The translations under genes were made by a program, and so were the position numbers. A model generated the notes under the pieces. It had not been told where the DNA came from and did not search any database. It saw only the letters and a program-made list of their open reading frames with translations. Below are positions 32,710-44,379 of a stretch of DNA of 64,000 nucleotides, piece by piece. Each line of letters begins with the position of its first letter. Positions within the stretch are counted from its first letter, which is position 1. The DNA is taken from contig JAAXNY010000006.1 of NCBI GenBank assembly GCA_013420905.1, forward strand, positions 3,038,001 through 3,102,000, in the 5' to 3' direction. The DNA comes from Collybia mongolica. Lineage: Eukaryota > Basidiomycota > Agaricomycetes > Agaricales > Clitocybaceae.

Positions 32710-32817
32710 TACATACTAGAAAACGACTTTTACTTACCAAAATACTGAGGAGGCTGGGGAAGGGGCCAAGAGGCTGGGCAGAAGTAGTGGCAGGCAATGG
32801 TTGTGGTATAAGAGCAA

Positions 32818-33330
32818 GTGCATTGGCATCCGTTTTGGCATCTGTGCCTGCATCTGCATGCATGTCCATGGCAGTGTCTGTGTCTGTGTCTGAGTCAGCA
32901 TCTGTGTCTGTGTTGGTGTCTGTGTCTGCATTGGCATCTGTGTCTGTGTTGGCATCCGTGTCTGCATTGGCATTTGCACCCTTGTCGGTATCTGTATCTG
33001 TGTCAGTGTCCATTGTTGGTGGTCTGTATCTGTGTCCTTTGGCATCTGCATTGAGATTGGCATCCATTGTCTCTGTCCATGTTTGGTGTCTGCACCTGCA
33101 TGGCATCTATGTCTGCATCAGTGTCCATTGTCAGTGGTCTGCATCTGTGTCCTTTGGCATCTGTGTTGGTATTGGTGTCTGTCACCTCCATCCATGTTTG
33201 GTGTCTGCGCCTGCATGGTGTCCATGTCTGCATTGGCAGTCTGCATCTGTGTCCTTTGGCATCTGTGTTGGCATTTTTGTCCATTGTCTCCATCCATGTT
33301 TGGTGTCTGTGCCTGTCCTGGGGGGGTCAT
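32818..33330. repeat. Compound minisatellite, hexamer (GTGTCT/GCATYT) with 18-bp and ~103-115-bp higher order
   Basis: From 32818 to about 33012 the sequence is a hexamer array of GTGTCT, GCATCT, GCATTG and GTGTTG variants, often in an 18-bp triad. From 33080 a longer unit starting TGTTTGGTGTCTG repeats at 33195 and 33298. All long open frames here, such as the Asp/Thr/Ala-repeat frame on the minus strand, are by-products of the stop-free hexamer. Confidence 0.8.
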
Positions 33331-33740
33331 GCTGTGTAGTGAGTAGCATTGTATGACAACTCACCTCCCTCCGCCCCTTGGGGTGCCCTTTCCTTGCTGT
33401 CCCCTCGTTCTGTGTCCTTTTCCACCCTTTGCCCCACTCCCCTAGGCATGCATGCCCTCATCATTGTTTTGTGTGTTGCCAGTTGCCTTTCATGTGTCTC
33501 TGGGTGCTTTGGGTGCTTGGGGGGCCATGCATTTTTTTTTGGTGTTTGCACATTGGCATTGGGTGGCATTGGCAGTTTGGTGGATGTGGTTGAAGATGAT
33601 CAACAAAGGCATGGCAATGGTATTGTGACTGTCATGTACTTTGTAACCATGTGACCCCAAGTTTGTGGACTTGAGGCTGGTTATCTTGTAGCTAGGAATG
33701 CCAGTCTTGCCTAGCAGTTATGAAAACCAAAGATATTACA
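33331..33740. other. No supported gene
   Basis: CpG-poor sequence between the minisatellite and the Tc1 element. Short frames show no domain. Confidence 0.4.
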
Positions 33741-33742
33741 TA

Positions 33743-33953
33743 CAGTGGCTCAAAAAACTGCCCCAATGTTTGTACATTTTTGAAAGATCAATATGGTATG
33801 AAGTGCTGACATAAGCAGGGGACCTGGGGTAATTATGTAAGATACTATGACATCGTGGCTTTCCAATGGACCCTGGATCATGTGATTTGGATCAAAACCC
33901 ATTAAGCTATAGGCCAAACAAAATGATTACTCATTGGGGCAGTTTTTTGACCC
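33743..33953. repeat. Tc1 copy 1 left TIR (211 bp) with inverted subterminal end
   Basis: It begins GGCTCAAAAAACTGCCCCA at the outer edge and closes with the reverse complement, GGGGCAGTTTTTTGACCC, at 33936-33953. The arm is therefore itself bounded by inverted repeats. The mirror arm is 35140-35350. Confidence 0.85.
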
Positions 33954-33969
33954 TCTATTAATTTTCTAT

Positions 33970-34989
33970 CTAATACTTTGTATGACCACCTTTTGCCTTT
34001 ATAACTGCTTGTATCCGCCTGGGCATACTTTCTATCAGGTTTTGGCATACCTCTGGTGGAATTTCACCCCACTCTTCAGCCAATCTATCCCACAACTCAT
34101 GTACTCCTTTGGGTGGTGTTGGATATTCTTTAAGACGGCGCTTGAGATGTTCCCAAAGGTGTTCTATTGGATTCATGTCAGGGGATTGGGCAGGCCAGCC
34201 AAGGACTTGAATGTTGTTGTCTTCAAACCACTGTGTGGCCAGTCCAGATGTGTGTTTGGGGTCGTTATCTTGCTGAAAGTAGCGCTCGCCATCCACCATT
34301 TCCAACTTCTCAAAACTTTCCTGAACTCCACTCTCCAAAATTTCACAGTATTGAACCTTGTCCATGTTCCCCTGCACCTCTATGAGCTTTCCCACTCCAT
34401 TCCACCCCATACAACCCCATACCATGAGGTTTCCTCCTCCTCCATGTTTGACAGTAGGTGATGTTGTTCTATCAGATGGTGGTTCTCCCCTTTGTTTCCA
34501 GACATAAACCTTTCCATCTGACCCAATCCTATTGATTTTGGTCTCATCTGTCCATAGAACCCTTTTCCAGTCCTCCACAGTCCAGCTTTCATGATATTTT
34601 GCAAACTGGAGACGCCGGATGCGATGGGCTCGTTTGAGAAGAGGAGCTTTCCTCTTTGTAGCAGCATAAAATTGATTTTCCTTGAGTGCATTTCTGACTG
34701 TCTGGGGTGTGACAGGATTGGGGATGATGCCATTGATGAATTGGGTAGCCTGAACTGCATTATCAAGCTTCCCTGACTTGATTTGACAAATAATTGACTG
34801 TTTGTCACGAACAGACAGCTTGGAGGGGCGGCCACCAAGGTTGTTTTCTTTGTTTCCATCCACATCTTTGCTGATCCTACTGATGGTACCCTTCCCTAGA
34901 CCAGTTTTCTCCTTGATTTGACGCTGAGAATAGCCCTCATTGAGGAGAGAAACAACAGTATTGTGCTGAGCAGTAGAAATGGCTTTCAT
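33970..34989 (-). CDS. Tc1-type transposase, DD34E (339 aa, intact)
   Basis: The single intact frame runs from ATG at 34989 to a stop at 33970-33972. The N-terminal paired-type helix-turn-helix (residues ~5-110) includes LNEGYSQRQIKEKTGLGKGT and a GRPSKLS linker, an AT-hook-like GRP. Catalytic residues: first Asp in VLWTDETKINRIG, second Asp in YFQQDNDPKHTS, and Glu in SPDMNPIEHLWEHLK, with exactly 34 residues between the last two, the DD34E signature of Tc1. A Gly-rich box GGGGNLMVWGCMGWNG lies between. No intron or defect was seen. The enzyme cuts and pastes the element at TA sites in the nucleus. An identical protein is encoded at 62114-63133. Confidence 0.96.
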   Translation of the reverse strand: MKAISTAQHNTVVSLLNEGYSQRQIKEKTGLGKGTISRISKDVDGNKENNLGGRPSKLSVRDKQSIICQIKSGKLDNAVQATQFINGIIPNPVTPQTVRNALKENQFYAATKRKAPLLKRAHRIRRLQFAKYHESWTVEDWKRVLWTDETKINRIGSDGKVYVWKQRGEPPSDRTTSPTVKHGGGGNLMVWGCMGWNGVGKLIEVQGNMDKVQYCEILESGVQESFEKLEMVDGERYFQQDNDPKHTSGLATQWFEDNNIQVLGWPAQSPDMNPIEHLWEHLKRRLKEYPTPPKGVHELWDRLAEEWGEIPPEVCQNLIESMPRRIQAVIKAKGGHTKY

Positions 34990-35399
34990 GATGGTGGTAA
35001 GAGGTCAAGAAGACGATTGAACCAATTCCAACATGTCAAATTGATACAAATAAAGTCACATGACATTGTTTATTCTTCCCACAGTCCATAATGTTCTTGC
35101 ATTGGATCATAAATGCCAGAATAATGGAAAATAAGATAAGGGTCAAAAAACTGCCCCAATAAGTAACCATTTTGTTTGGCTTATAGCTTAATGGATATTG
35201 ATCCAAATCACATGATCCAGGGTCCATTGGAAAGCCACGATGTCATAGTATCTTACATAATTACCCCAGGTCCCCTGCTTATGTCAGCACTTCATACTAT
35301 ATTGATCTTTCAAAAATGTACAAACATTGGGGCAGTTTTTTGAGCCACTGTAATGTTCATGCCTGTGTGCATTCAAACTTAGTTGGGCACAAATTCTTC

Positions 35400-36650
35400 A
35401 GCCCTGTTATGTTATATTATTAATAACAAACAGTATATAGTTTGAGTAAATAAAAACTATATTAGTAATCTGATTCATAATAATATTGGTCAGTGTCTGC
35501 AGACTGGCTGTGAGGACTCTACAAGCTGTCCAGTTGTGCTTGTCTGCATGTCCACATAGAATTACACATATTGATGCAGGCTCAATGTAGACATGGACTG
35601 TCATCTGGCTGAGGGTCCTGCCAGATGAGTTTGCACAGGTTATGTGGCTCAGTGTGAAGACTTCAAAAACTCTTCTAGCATTTTTACATGGAAAAAATGA
35701 GTCTCCTGCCTGCTTAAGAGGTATGATCAAAGGGGCATTGTCAAGGCCTGCAGGTAGGCAACTCATTTTCCCCATGAGAAATGCCAGGGGGGAAGGTTGG
35801 AAAAACAACCCTTCATTACTAAGTAATTTAATTGGCAAAGTCACAATTAAATCTAGGGGAAAGCCTTTATTTCTTTTACTTATTTTACCAGCAACAAAAG
35901 TACTGAAAAAATTAGGATCCAGGTGGAATCTAATCCTGCCCAGCCTGGAATTCCTTAGACCTGAATAGACTAAATAAGGTTTTATTTCTGTGACTATAGA
36001 TGATTACTGACTGGAATACCCATTACAATAAACAAACACAACAGCTGGAAGGTCTGTTCTTGAATTGGCCTGGGGAGTATACCCAATCTTTGTTAACAAC
36101 ACCCTGAGCAACATTGACCAGACCTTTGTTATATCAGCAATAGTAATATATAATACAAATATTGATATATTATTTTTAGATGTCCACAGGTTACTAGTAA
36201 TTATATGTAACTTGAGCACATTTAGCAAGTAATATCTCTGTTCTAAACCATCTGCATCTTTCTCGGAAACTTTTTTAGCTGCTGGAACATTATGTTTTGT
36301 GAAACATTTTACAACAGTTTTCCAAGTGCTGCAGGTGATCCCAAAATTTAGTAGCCAATAAGTTATAGTCCTCCTGTAAAGTAGCACAGATTTTCAAGTG
36401 TAGAAGAGCATCTCTAAATTTTTTGCTTATTCAGAATCATCACCTTTCTGGCAAAAGTCCCTGCTAAGGTCAATGTATTTGTTGAAAGGTTCAAAGACTT
36501 GCTGGCCTTCAACTATCAGAGCATAATTTCTGAAGATGGATTTGATAGAATAGAGAGGAGCATCACCAATTGGAGGGAGTTGAGCAAAATCTCCAAAGAC
36601 AATTGCAGGGAATCCACCCAAAATTAAATTTGATTGTGCTGGGTATGCCT
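35400..36650 (-). pseudogene. Decayed PIF1-like helicase fragment (Helitron type)
   Basis: On the minus strand, 36621-36427 reads GGFPAIVFGDFAQLPPIGDA, which matches the Walker B region of PIF1-like helicases (GDFxQLPP). Further on, 36380-36010 gives scattered matches such as GLEQRYYLLNVLKLHIITSN and LPAVVFVYCNGY, typical of Helitron PIF1 domains. The frame is broken and stops are frequent; no Rep domain or Helitron ends were found. The stretch nearest the Tc1 element has no clear match. Confidence 0.5.
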
Positions 36651-38780
36651 GATGTAGCTGTAGTCACAATGTCCCATTTGTGTCCATCCAACCATAGATT
36701 CCTCACCTGGAATAAGAAGCTTTACACTTTTCTACAAAATTTCCCTAATTATCAGTAGTGGCTGTGGTGGTAGCTGTGGTAGTAGCCATTTAATATCATT
36801 CCTAGCTGCATTTCTACAGCACTGAGCAGCTTCATATACATGCTGTTTGCAATTATTGCAATGCAAAGTTGTTCCCAACAGATGATCAGTTACCCAGTGC
36901 CTGGCTCAGTACACCATAGTTTGGATTGCTTAGGGATTTTTTGTATCATACTTTTACATACCTCCCCTACATATTCTCAACTTAAAGTAGATTTATGTGA
37001 TGTATATTTAATCAGATATGTTGAAGATACTCCTCTTTCTCTCTTTTCTTCTCTCCAAGGCCTATAGAGCATTACTAACTTCATGTAAGTGACACTTGGA
37101 GTCTATTACATATATATATACATTTATTCTGTTATTCTTTTCTGTGGGAATATCTCACAGATATGTCATGATACCCTCAACATTATTATGTTGATTCTTC
37201 TCCCAACAGTTGTTTTATAATCACAGACACATATAATCCATGCAATGCAATATCACTAAATTACTATACTAGTAACTACCTATAGCAATACCTATGGCTA
37301 ATGTATAAACTTTAAATGTGGAGAACTCCAGATTTGTTAAAATACAAATCTATGTCCATATTCTTTCCTAAAATAGCTGAGGAAGATTTTATGGGATAAA
37401 TTATATGTAAGTATATGGAGTTATGATACACAAAAAAATCAAGAAAAAAGACCCAGGAATAGTGAAAACAGCAAGCTCAATTTGAGAAATAGTGAGCATA
37501 AGGGGGCCAAGCAATGCTTCTGATGGTGGGCAGTAGAATGGAAATGATGGGCAGTACTGACTGATGGGCTTGTTCCAAAAATATCATTGACATCATATCC
37601 ATTTTTAGAATGACATTTAAAGCTCCTCCACCAATCTATCCCATTCCTGTCCCCTGAGGAGTGGGAAAACAGTCAGTGTAGGTAGAATAATATTATTGGA
37701 CATTAAATATGTTTTTTCCATATATAAATGTGTGCCCTGTGGTGAGCATGTCCCAAAGTATGGTGTTGGGCACCCATCCAGCATTGTTGACTACTGTTGA
37801 TGCACTGCCACCCCATCAATAATGGAGATTATGTTTTTAGAGCAAAAATATAGAGAAAAACATATAAAATAACACATCAATGCATAAATGGTGTTTTATC
37901 AAATTTGGAAAATGTTTTGGGAACAAAAAATGCAGAAGAAAATATCATACAATATATTAATAGGATAAACTTATTTTGTCAATTTGGAATTCTACAGCTA
38001 AGCATAGTAATTTTATATATCAGATTCTACTCTAATTTACAGTCTTGCATGTATCACACTATGTACTGCAACTATAGCATTTTGATATATAAAACAGACA
38101 TAATTGCCTGGACTATTTGGTACAAGATCTGGAACAGCAGGCAAAGGCTCTGGTATAGCAAGTATAGGATCTGGAACAGTGAGTACAGCATCTGGTACAG
38201 CAGACAGAGGATCTGGAATATTAGACTGAGCAGAAATAGTAGGCCTATGCTCTTCAACTAAAGCAGTTTGCCTCTCACTAAAAGTATCTTCCATACAATT
38301 GTCAAGGGCTGCAATCTCCTTTTGAATTAATAAGTTTGTAAAGGGTGGAATTCATTATCAGGTTGATCTACAGGCTAGTTATAATTATTGGGTGTAAATT
38401 TGAAGGGATTCTTGCACATTTCCTATTTTGCTCTCTGGTAGCAGGTGTGGCATGTATATGACTAGAATGCAGTCCCTGACTGCTGATTGGAGGTGGTTGT
38501 GGAGCTGTCATATAATTCTCTTTGGAGAAAAGGTAAGGTACAGATTGATTTATAATTTACATACCTCTTGCAGGTGGAAAGTGAACCTGCATATTTATAT
38601 CACCTGTGTTAGTCAATATATATGGCACATCTGGCCAAGGTAATCCAGTACCATTAAATTGTGTCTGTTCTGTTGGAGATTCAGAATCCTGTTTTTTAGA
38701 AGTATTATGTGTTTACCTGCATTGGAGCCTCTTGTTGTAGATTAGGAGAAAGAGGTAGCATTGATGGACCTGCTCCAGCA
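36651..38780. other. AT-rich, CpG-poor relic sequence; short imperfect repeats
   Basis: No supported gene. At 38118-38222 a 15- to 30-bp motif of the form TCTGGAACAG/TCTGGTATAG repeats about six times. The remainder has only short frames without domains. Confidence 0.45.
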
Positions 38781-38785
38781 GCCTG
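38781..38785. repeat. Copia-B target duplication, left (GCCTG)
   Basis: GCCTG directly before the 5' LTR is repeated at 42828-42832 directly after the 3' LTR, as expected for copia integration. Confidence 0.7.
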
Positions 38786-39021
38786 TGTTGGAATAGGGTA
38801 ATCTGGCATACTGGTCACATCACCCAGACATTTCACATGACATGTATAACACATGAACATTTTAGTTTTGCATTTGTTTTTATAATGGACTCACATATGA
38901 TTTATTATTGCTATAGGAGTTATTTTATTTAGGTATTTATACAAGCCATTTGTACAGTCTTTCAGTATCCATTCAATCTATTTATTCTCATTCTTTTATT
39001 CTCTTGCTGCTAAGTTCAACA
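38786..39021 (+). repeat. Copia-B 5' LTR (236 bp)
   Basis: Starts TGTTGGAATAG and ends AGTTCAACA. It is followed at once by GGTTATGGGCCCCAG, a plausible initiator-tRNA-Met primer site. It aligns with the 3' LTR along nearly its whole length. Confidence 0.8.
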
Positions 39022-39096
39022 GGTTATGGGCCCCAGCCTTAATCGTTTCAAACATCATTACCTCATCCCTATGTCATCCATCAAACCCTGATCAAG

Positions 39097-42000
39097 TTGT
39101 TATGGGCCATGACTGAATCATCTGGAAACATTTACCAAATCAAGGTGCTATGTAGTATGGAGAACTTCCACACATGGAAAATCAAAATGATTGACATTTT
39201 AACTGATCAAGGTTTAATTGGTTATGCAGACAGTTTGAATACGAGCCCAACTGAAATACAATCCAAATGTGACATGCTATGCATGCAATAAGGTCACATT
39301 GCCTTCCATTGCCCCAAAAGAAAAGGGGGATCATCTGAACAAAAACGGAGGCCAAAATGGAAAAAGAATAGCAGCAGTGAGCCAGACAAGGCTAACCAAG
39401 CCTCAGATAATTATGCTTTTGTAGCAGCACCCAAAAATCAGGTGGATATTGCCTTACCAGCATTAACCTCAAATTCTATTTTAGCCAATTATGCAGCAAC
39501 ATCCCACATTTTTCATGACCAAGCAATTTTTTATAATTACAAAGAAACTCCCAGACACAAAATTATTGGATTCGGATCAACTCCTGGACTTGGAAGAGGA
39601 TTGGTAAAGATTTGTTGCAAAGTTGGCAACCACCAAATACCAATCACTCTGACAAATGTTGTACATGCTCCAAGTGCCCCCTATAACCTTATTTTGGTTG
39701 GGCACATCACAGATGCAGGGTTCACCCTTAGCCTAAAAGGGGAATACATCAATATATCACCCCCTAAATCCACCAATGTCATCTCACAAGGTTGAAAAAT
39801 TGGCTAACTTTACAATTTGATGGCAAAGATTATTATTCCTGATATGGTTTTGATTGCATCAGAAGCTTGCACATGGGATGAATGGCACTGAATTTCCAGA
39901 CATCTCAGCACTGCATCAACCAAAATGTTAAAATTAAAGAATAGGATTAATGGACTGGAAGTTGATGAAACAATTCATCCCAGTAATTGCATGGCCTGCA
40001 TCCAAGCAAAACAAACTATGGCATCATTCCCAAAGCTTTCAAACACAACTTACAATGAAATTGGTGAAATGACCCTCACAGATCTATGGGGACCCACTCA
40101 CACAACTGGAACCTGAGAGGAGAGATATTATATCTCATTTACCAATGGGAAATGCCACTGAACCATTATTAATTTTCTCAAAACCAAAGAAGCTGAGGAA
40201 ATCAACACTTCAATCAAAAATTATAATGCTTATATAAACACTCAAGTTGGCAAAGCATTGAAAGCCATATGATTTGACAATGGAATGGAATAGATAAATG
40301 AAAAGGTACAAAAATCCCTAGCAGAAAAAGGAATCCACTCTGAGGTCATGGTTCTGTACTTTTCAGCCCAGAATAGAATTGCCAAGCATGCAAACCAAAC
40401 AATTGTCAAACATGCATGTGCAATGCTTATTGCAAAAAATATCCTGAAATTTCTGTGGCCTGAAACAGTGGCCTATGCCATGTACCTCAAAAACTAATTG
40501 CCAACTTGCATCTTAATTGATAAAACACTGGAAGAGATTTTCACAGGCAAAAAGCCAGATGCATCAAATTTACACAAATTTGGAACAAAGTGCTGGGTAT
40601 TACATCAAGGTGAAAACCTTAGCAAACTTGAGCCAAAATCATGTGAATTTATTTTTACTGGCTTTTTGGTTCAATCCTGTGCCTACCATTATTTCAATCC
40701 CAGTGCAAGACAAATTCAAACATCCTGAAATGTTAAATTTTTGGATAATAAAACCCCAGAAACAATTTAATATATTTTGCCATTGTAACTTGAGGGGGAG
40801 ACTGCAATAGACAAGCAAACAATAGCTCAATTTCCAGAAACTGTCCCCACACCTTCTACAATTCAGACAATCAAAAAATCAACACAGCCATGATCACAAT
40901 CAAAAACTTCTATTTGGGAACCTTCAACCCGAATCGCATCAACTACTCAACTAAATCATCAATTATTACATAATCCTGTGGCCTGAGGTCCCAAAGAAGT
41001 ACATCAAGAATCATCTGACTCTGGCTACATTACTGAAATTATTGATAAAGAAGATACTCCTACATTTGATATCCCTGAGTTTGCCTTTGTTAGCAATACA
41101 GTTTATGAACCTACTGAACTCAAAGAGGCATTACAAAGTACTCTGTGGAAGAAACCTATGGAAGAAGAAATACAGCAATTGAAAGAGCTCAGCACATACA
41201 AACTAGCTGAATTACCCAAAAATTGTCATACCATCAAACCCAATTGGGTATGGAAGGCCAAAACTGATGGAGATGGAAAATTCTACAAGGCCAAGTCTAG
41301 ACTCATTGCCAAGGGATGCTCACAGAAGCCCAGCATAGATTATTTGGAAACCTATGATGGACATTCTCCACTTCATGGTAGCCATTGCTGCTACCTATAA
41401 TTTACATTTCCACACCATCAACATCAAAGGTGCATATCTAAATGCCATTCTCAAAGAAGAAATTTATTTAATTCAACCCCCAGGCTTTGAAGACAGTACA
41501 TTATGTGTCTGGAAATTATTGAAAACTATTTATGGACTCAAACAATCCAGAGGAGAATGGAACAAACTCCTTAATGCCGCATTTTTCAAAATGAAGTTCC
41601 AAAAAATGAGCCAATCAATGCATTTATATCTGAGGATCTGGGGATAATCTGGTAATTGTTGGAATATATGTGGACAACATGTCTATTTTGGGTGCAACCC
41701 TTGTAACCATCAAAAACTTCAAAGCCAAACTCAAAACATGCTTTGAAATTTCTGACCTAGGAGAAGCTAGCCAAATTGTTGGCATCTCACAACAGCCATA
41801 CCTTGAGAAAATTGTCAAGATGGGTCTTTAAAATGCAAACCCCATTGCAATACCTCTCAATCACAGCATCAAATTGATCAAACTTACTGAGAAAGATTGG
41901 CAGTATCCTGAAATTGAGAAATTCTATCCTATGGCTATTGGAATGCTCATTTGGGGTGCAATTGTAGTCTCAACATGGCCCAAAACTGCATATGCCACAC

Positions 42001-42600
42001 AACACCTTAGTCAATTCTCAAATCACCCAGGACCTGAGCATTGGACTGCAGTCAAACACATCTTCTGTTATTTGAAAGGAACAATGGACCATGGCCTATT
42101 CTACCAATCAAATAATGACAAAAATCTAATTATCCAGACATATGCCAATGTGGACTGGGGAAATAGTCCCAATGATTGAAGATCAATTTCCAGCTACATA
42201 TATCACCTTACTTGGAGACTTGGTGATCTCATGGAGCTCCAAGAAGCAGCTAACAGTTGCCTTATCAAGTATGGAGGTGGAATACATGGTGCTCTGTCAT
42301 GCAACACAAGGAGTCACTTGGATTAGATCACTGATGGCTGACTTTGGATTTCCATGTGAGAAACCTACCAACCTTATTACAGACAATCAGTTGGCAATTT
42401 TATTTGCAAAATATTCAGTTTTTCACACATGCAGCAAACACATCAATGTCAAACACCATTTCATGTGTGAACACTTGGCATCTGGAGAAATATATATTTT
42501 CCACTGTGCATCTGCTGACAACTAAGGAGACATTTTCACTAAACTGCTACTGCACCCTGAACATGAACGCAAAACCAAATTAATTGGTATGCACTCAGAT
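39097..42600 (+). pseudogene. Copia-B gag-pol remnant
   Basis: Order along the strand: Gag N-terminus (IYQIKVLCSMENFHTWKIKM) to 39291; zinc-knuckle tail GHIAFHCPKRKG; protease-like ATSHIFHDQAIFYNYKE; GAG-pre-integrase and integrase (CMACIQAKQTMASFP, LTDLWGPTHTTGT, FDNGME); reverse transcriptase from ~41140 (NWVWKAKTDGDGKFYKAKSR, INIKGAYLNAILKEEIY, GIYVDNMSILG); RNase H ~42140-42540 (VALSSMEVEYMVL, HINVKHHFMCEHL). The copia order INT before RT is clear. At least ten in-frame stops, many explicable as CGA-to-TGA or TGG-to-TGA/TAG, and frameshifts such as the one near 41380 make it inactive. RT motif YVDD reads YVDN. Confidence 0.85.
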
Positions 42601-42610
42601 CAAGGGGGAG

Positions 42611-42827
42611 TGTTGGAATAGAGTGATTTGGCACACTGGTCACATCACCCAGATATTTCACATGACATGTGTAACACATGAACATTTTAGTTTTGCATTT
42701 GTTTTAATAATGGACTCACATATGATTTATCAATGCTATTGGAGTTATTTTATTTATGTATTTATATGAGCCATGTGTACACTATTTCAATATCTGTTCA
42801 ATCTATTTATTCTCATTCTTTTAAACA
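42611..42827 (+). repeat. Copia-B 3' LTR (217 bp, shortened)
   Basis: Starts TGTTGGAATAG after the purine tract. It matches the 5' LTR to CTCATTCTTTTA and then jumps to AACA, so about 20 bp near the end are missing. The flanking GCCTG duplication is nevertheless intact. Confidence 0.75.
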
Positions 42828-42832
42828 GCCTG

Positions 42833-43379
42833 AGAAGCCAAACAACAGACAAGAGCCACACTTGAACACACATCACAAACCAACACACCCACCAACCTAA
42901 TAGGTTTGCCATCTTTCATTTCTTCTGGCAGCCTTAGCCTGAGCCATGGCTTCATCACAACAAATAATGGATACAACTAACTATATTTAGTAATAGAACA
43001 ATATAAATTAATGAAGATCTTACAGTAACAAGCAGAAATCAATCCAAGTTTAAAAACAAGCTAAATCAGCAGAAAAGTAGGCAGATGTACTTACATAATG
43101 CTTAGATAACAGTTAGATAACAGATTGAGATACTGGGCAGGGTGTGGTTATTCAAGCCTTTCCCATGGAGTGTTCTGCACATGGCTACACCCAGCACTTT
43201 ATGGCTGTGGGAGCCTTTTTCTCACGGGGTGACGAAAACAAAACAAAACCACCACAAGTGCTATCACGTGCCGTTAAGAATTCTAGGCTGTACAGTGTAC
43301 AAAGGCGGAGCAAGCTCCCCAATGATCAGCTGATTCGAAGATACTTAATTGGATTTCGAGCTTCGAGAGCTGTGCCGCT
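42833..43379. other. Intergenic transition from transposon block to host island
   Basis: CpG content rises again from about 43200. A CACGTG E-box at 43265-43270 lies roughly 180-200 bp before the next gene. No gene was found. Confidence 0.4.
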
Positions 43380-43447
43380 ATGTCGTTGTGCTCAACATCA
43401 TCTCAAGCACCTACCTTTGCTAAATCTCAATGTTAGTATAAGTGTAG

Positions 43448-44379
43448 TTGCGCCAGATTTATGCTGGATCTGATAAGTGGCACCACCGACTCATTGCAGA
43501 TTTTACACATTCTGGAAAGAAAAGTGCAGACGAATGGTACTGCAACATATGCACCCCTCGGGACAGTACTCATGTCAATTATATGGGCACGCACGCAGCC
43601 CGACACCATGAGCGCCATTCTGTGGACCATGCTCGTAACGTTATTGAGTCTGAGATGTGGTGGAACCCTCCAGCCCCAGATATCGCTGCTTGGAATGCTC
43701 CAGTTATAGAAGATCCACCCTTAACAACTGAGGAAATGAAAACCAGGGAAAGTCGTTTGCATGTGGACCATGTTCGGGACATGGTACCATTCTGGATTCG
43801 AGGCGTTGAAGCGGCGGAGAAAGGAGAAGTTCTCAGACTTGAACAGTTTCTCGAAACACTGCAGGCTGCCTCTGATGCATGGCTAAACGCTCGAACAAAC
43901 AATACATGGACGGACGCAAACCCCGATCGGGGCTGGGGCGACGATGTGTGGGGTATCCAGCGTGACAAGAAACAAAGTTTAGACAACGGGGTGGTGTATG
44001 GCTGGAATTATACGCTTGAAGCTGATGCATGGAGTGCCGACGCCAGATCGCTGTCCTCTGTGGATAATTCGATCGACGGAGTAGACGCCCCCGGACATCG
44101 ACGAGGTCGAACAAACAAAGAGTTCAGTTCGAAGAAAAACCCCCCTTTGGAGGGCGCATACAACTTTGTCGAGGAGATTGCAAGACAAGAAGCCGCAGGG
44201 GAAGATCGAAAACGACAGATGCATTCTTTCTTCAACGTTTGTAGAAATAGTCTTTTTAGTGTTTCTGACTGACACGCCTGTAGATGTCCACACACGAAAA
44301 AGTGAAGAAGATCCACGAAGTTCTCCAGTATCTTAGTCCCCCCCCCCACAGAGAGGGATCTGAAGGAGTCCCTGGTTAG
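43448..44379 (+). CDS. Conserved agaric protein with C2H2-like zinc motif, unknown function
   Basis: The frame is open from 43448, but the true start is unresolved: no ATG precedes the coding-like segment SDKWHHRLIADFTHSGKKSA in frame, so a first exon is missing (ATG at 43380 with a 46-nt intron does not give the right phase). A zinc-finger-like segment WYCNICTPRDSTHVNYMGTH, then AARHHERH, has two Cys and clustered His. The body is Trp/Asp-rich (MWWNPPAPDIAAWNAPVIED, GWGDDVWGIQRDKK) and highly charged. I infer a 47-nt intron 44237-44283 (GTTTGT...TGTAG), joining SFFN to MSTHEKVKKIHEVLQYL and stop TAG at 44377-44379; without it the frame ends at 44272. The codon and CpG texture is host-like. 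DNA or RNA binding is possible but only inferred. Confidence 0.6.

Larger units (their letters stand above)
33743..35350 (-). mobile_element. Tc1/mariner element, copy 1 (1608 bp, intact)
   Basis: The element is flanked by TA dinucleotides (33741-33742 and 35351-35352), the Tc1/mariner target. Terminal inverted repeats are long, about 211 bp (33743-33953 and 35140-35350), with ends CAGTGGCTCAAAAAACTGCC. It encodes one intact transposase on the minus strand. A copy at 61887-63494 has the same length and, by eye, the same sequence, including the few bases that distinguish left from right arm. Confidence 0.95.
38786..42827 (+). mobile_element. Copia-B: decayed Ty1/copia retrotransposon (4.0 kb)
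   Basis: Two LTRs, a primer site, a polypurine tract (AAGGGGGAG before 42611) and 5-bp target duplications define the element. The interior is shortened: most of Gag is missing and the zinc knuckle is fused close to the Gag start. Many stops interrupt Pol. It is strongly CpG-poor. Confidence 0.82.

Noticed and set aside
32687..33106. Asp/Thr/Ala-repeat protein on the minus strand of the minisatellite
   Set aside because: The hexamer array is stop-free in several frames on both strands; no start context, splice logic or conserved flank.
33934..34461. 175-codon plus-strand frame over the Tc1 element (also at 62078-62605)
   Set aside because: Antisense to an intact transposase; identical in both copies only because the element is identical.
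43380..43431. First exon of the C2H2-like gene beginning at ATG 43380
   Set aside because: The only GT/AG junctions available give a phase that does not match the downstream frame.
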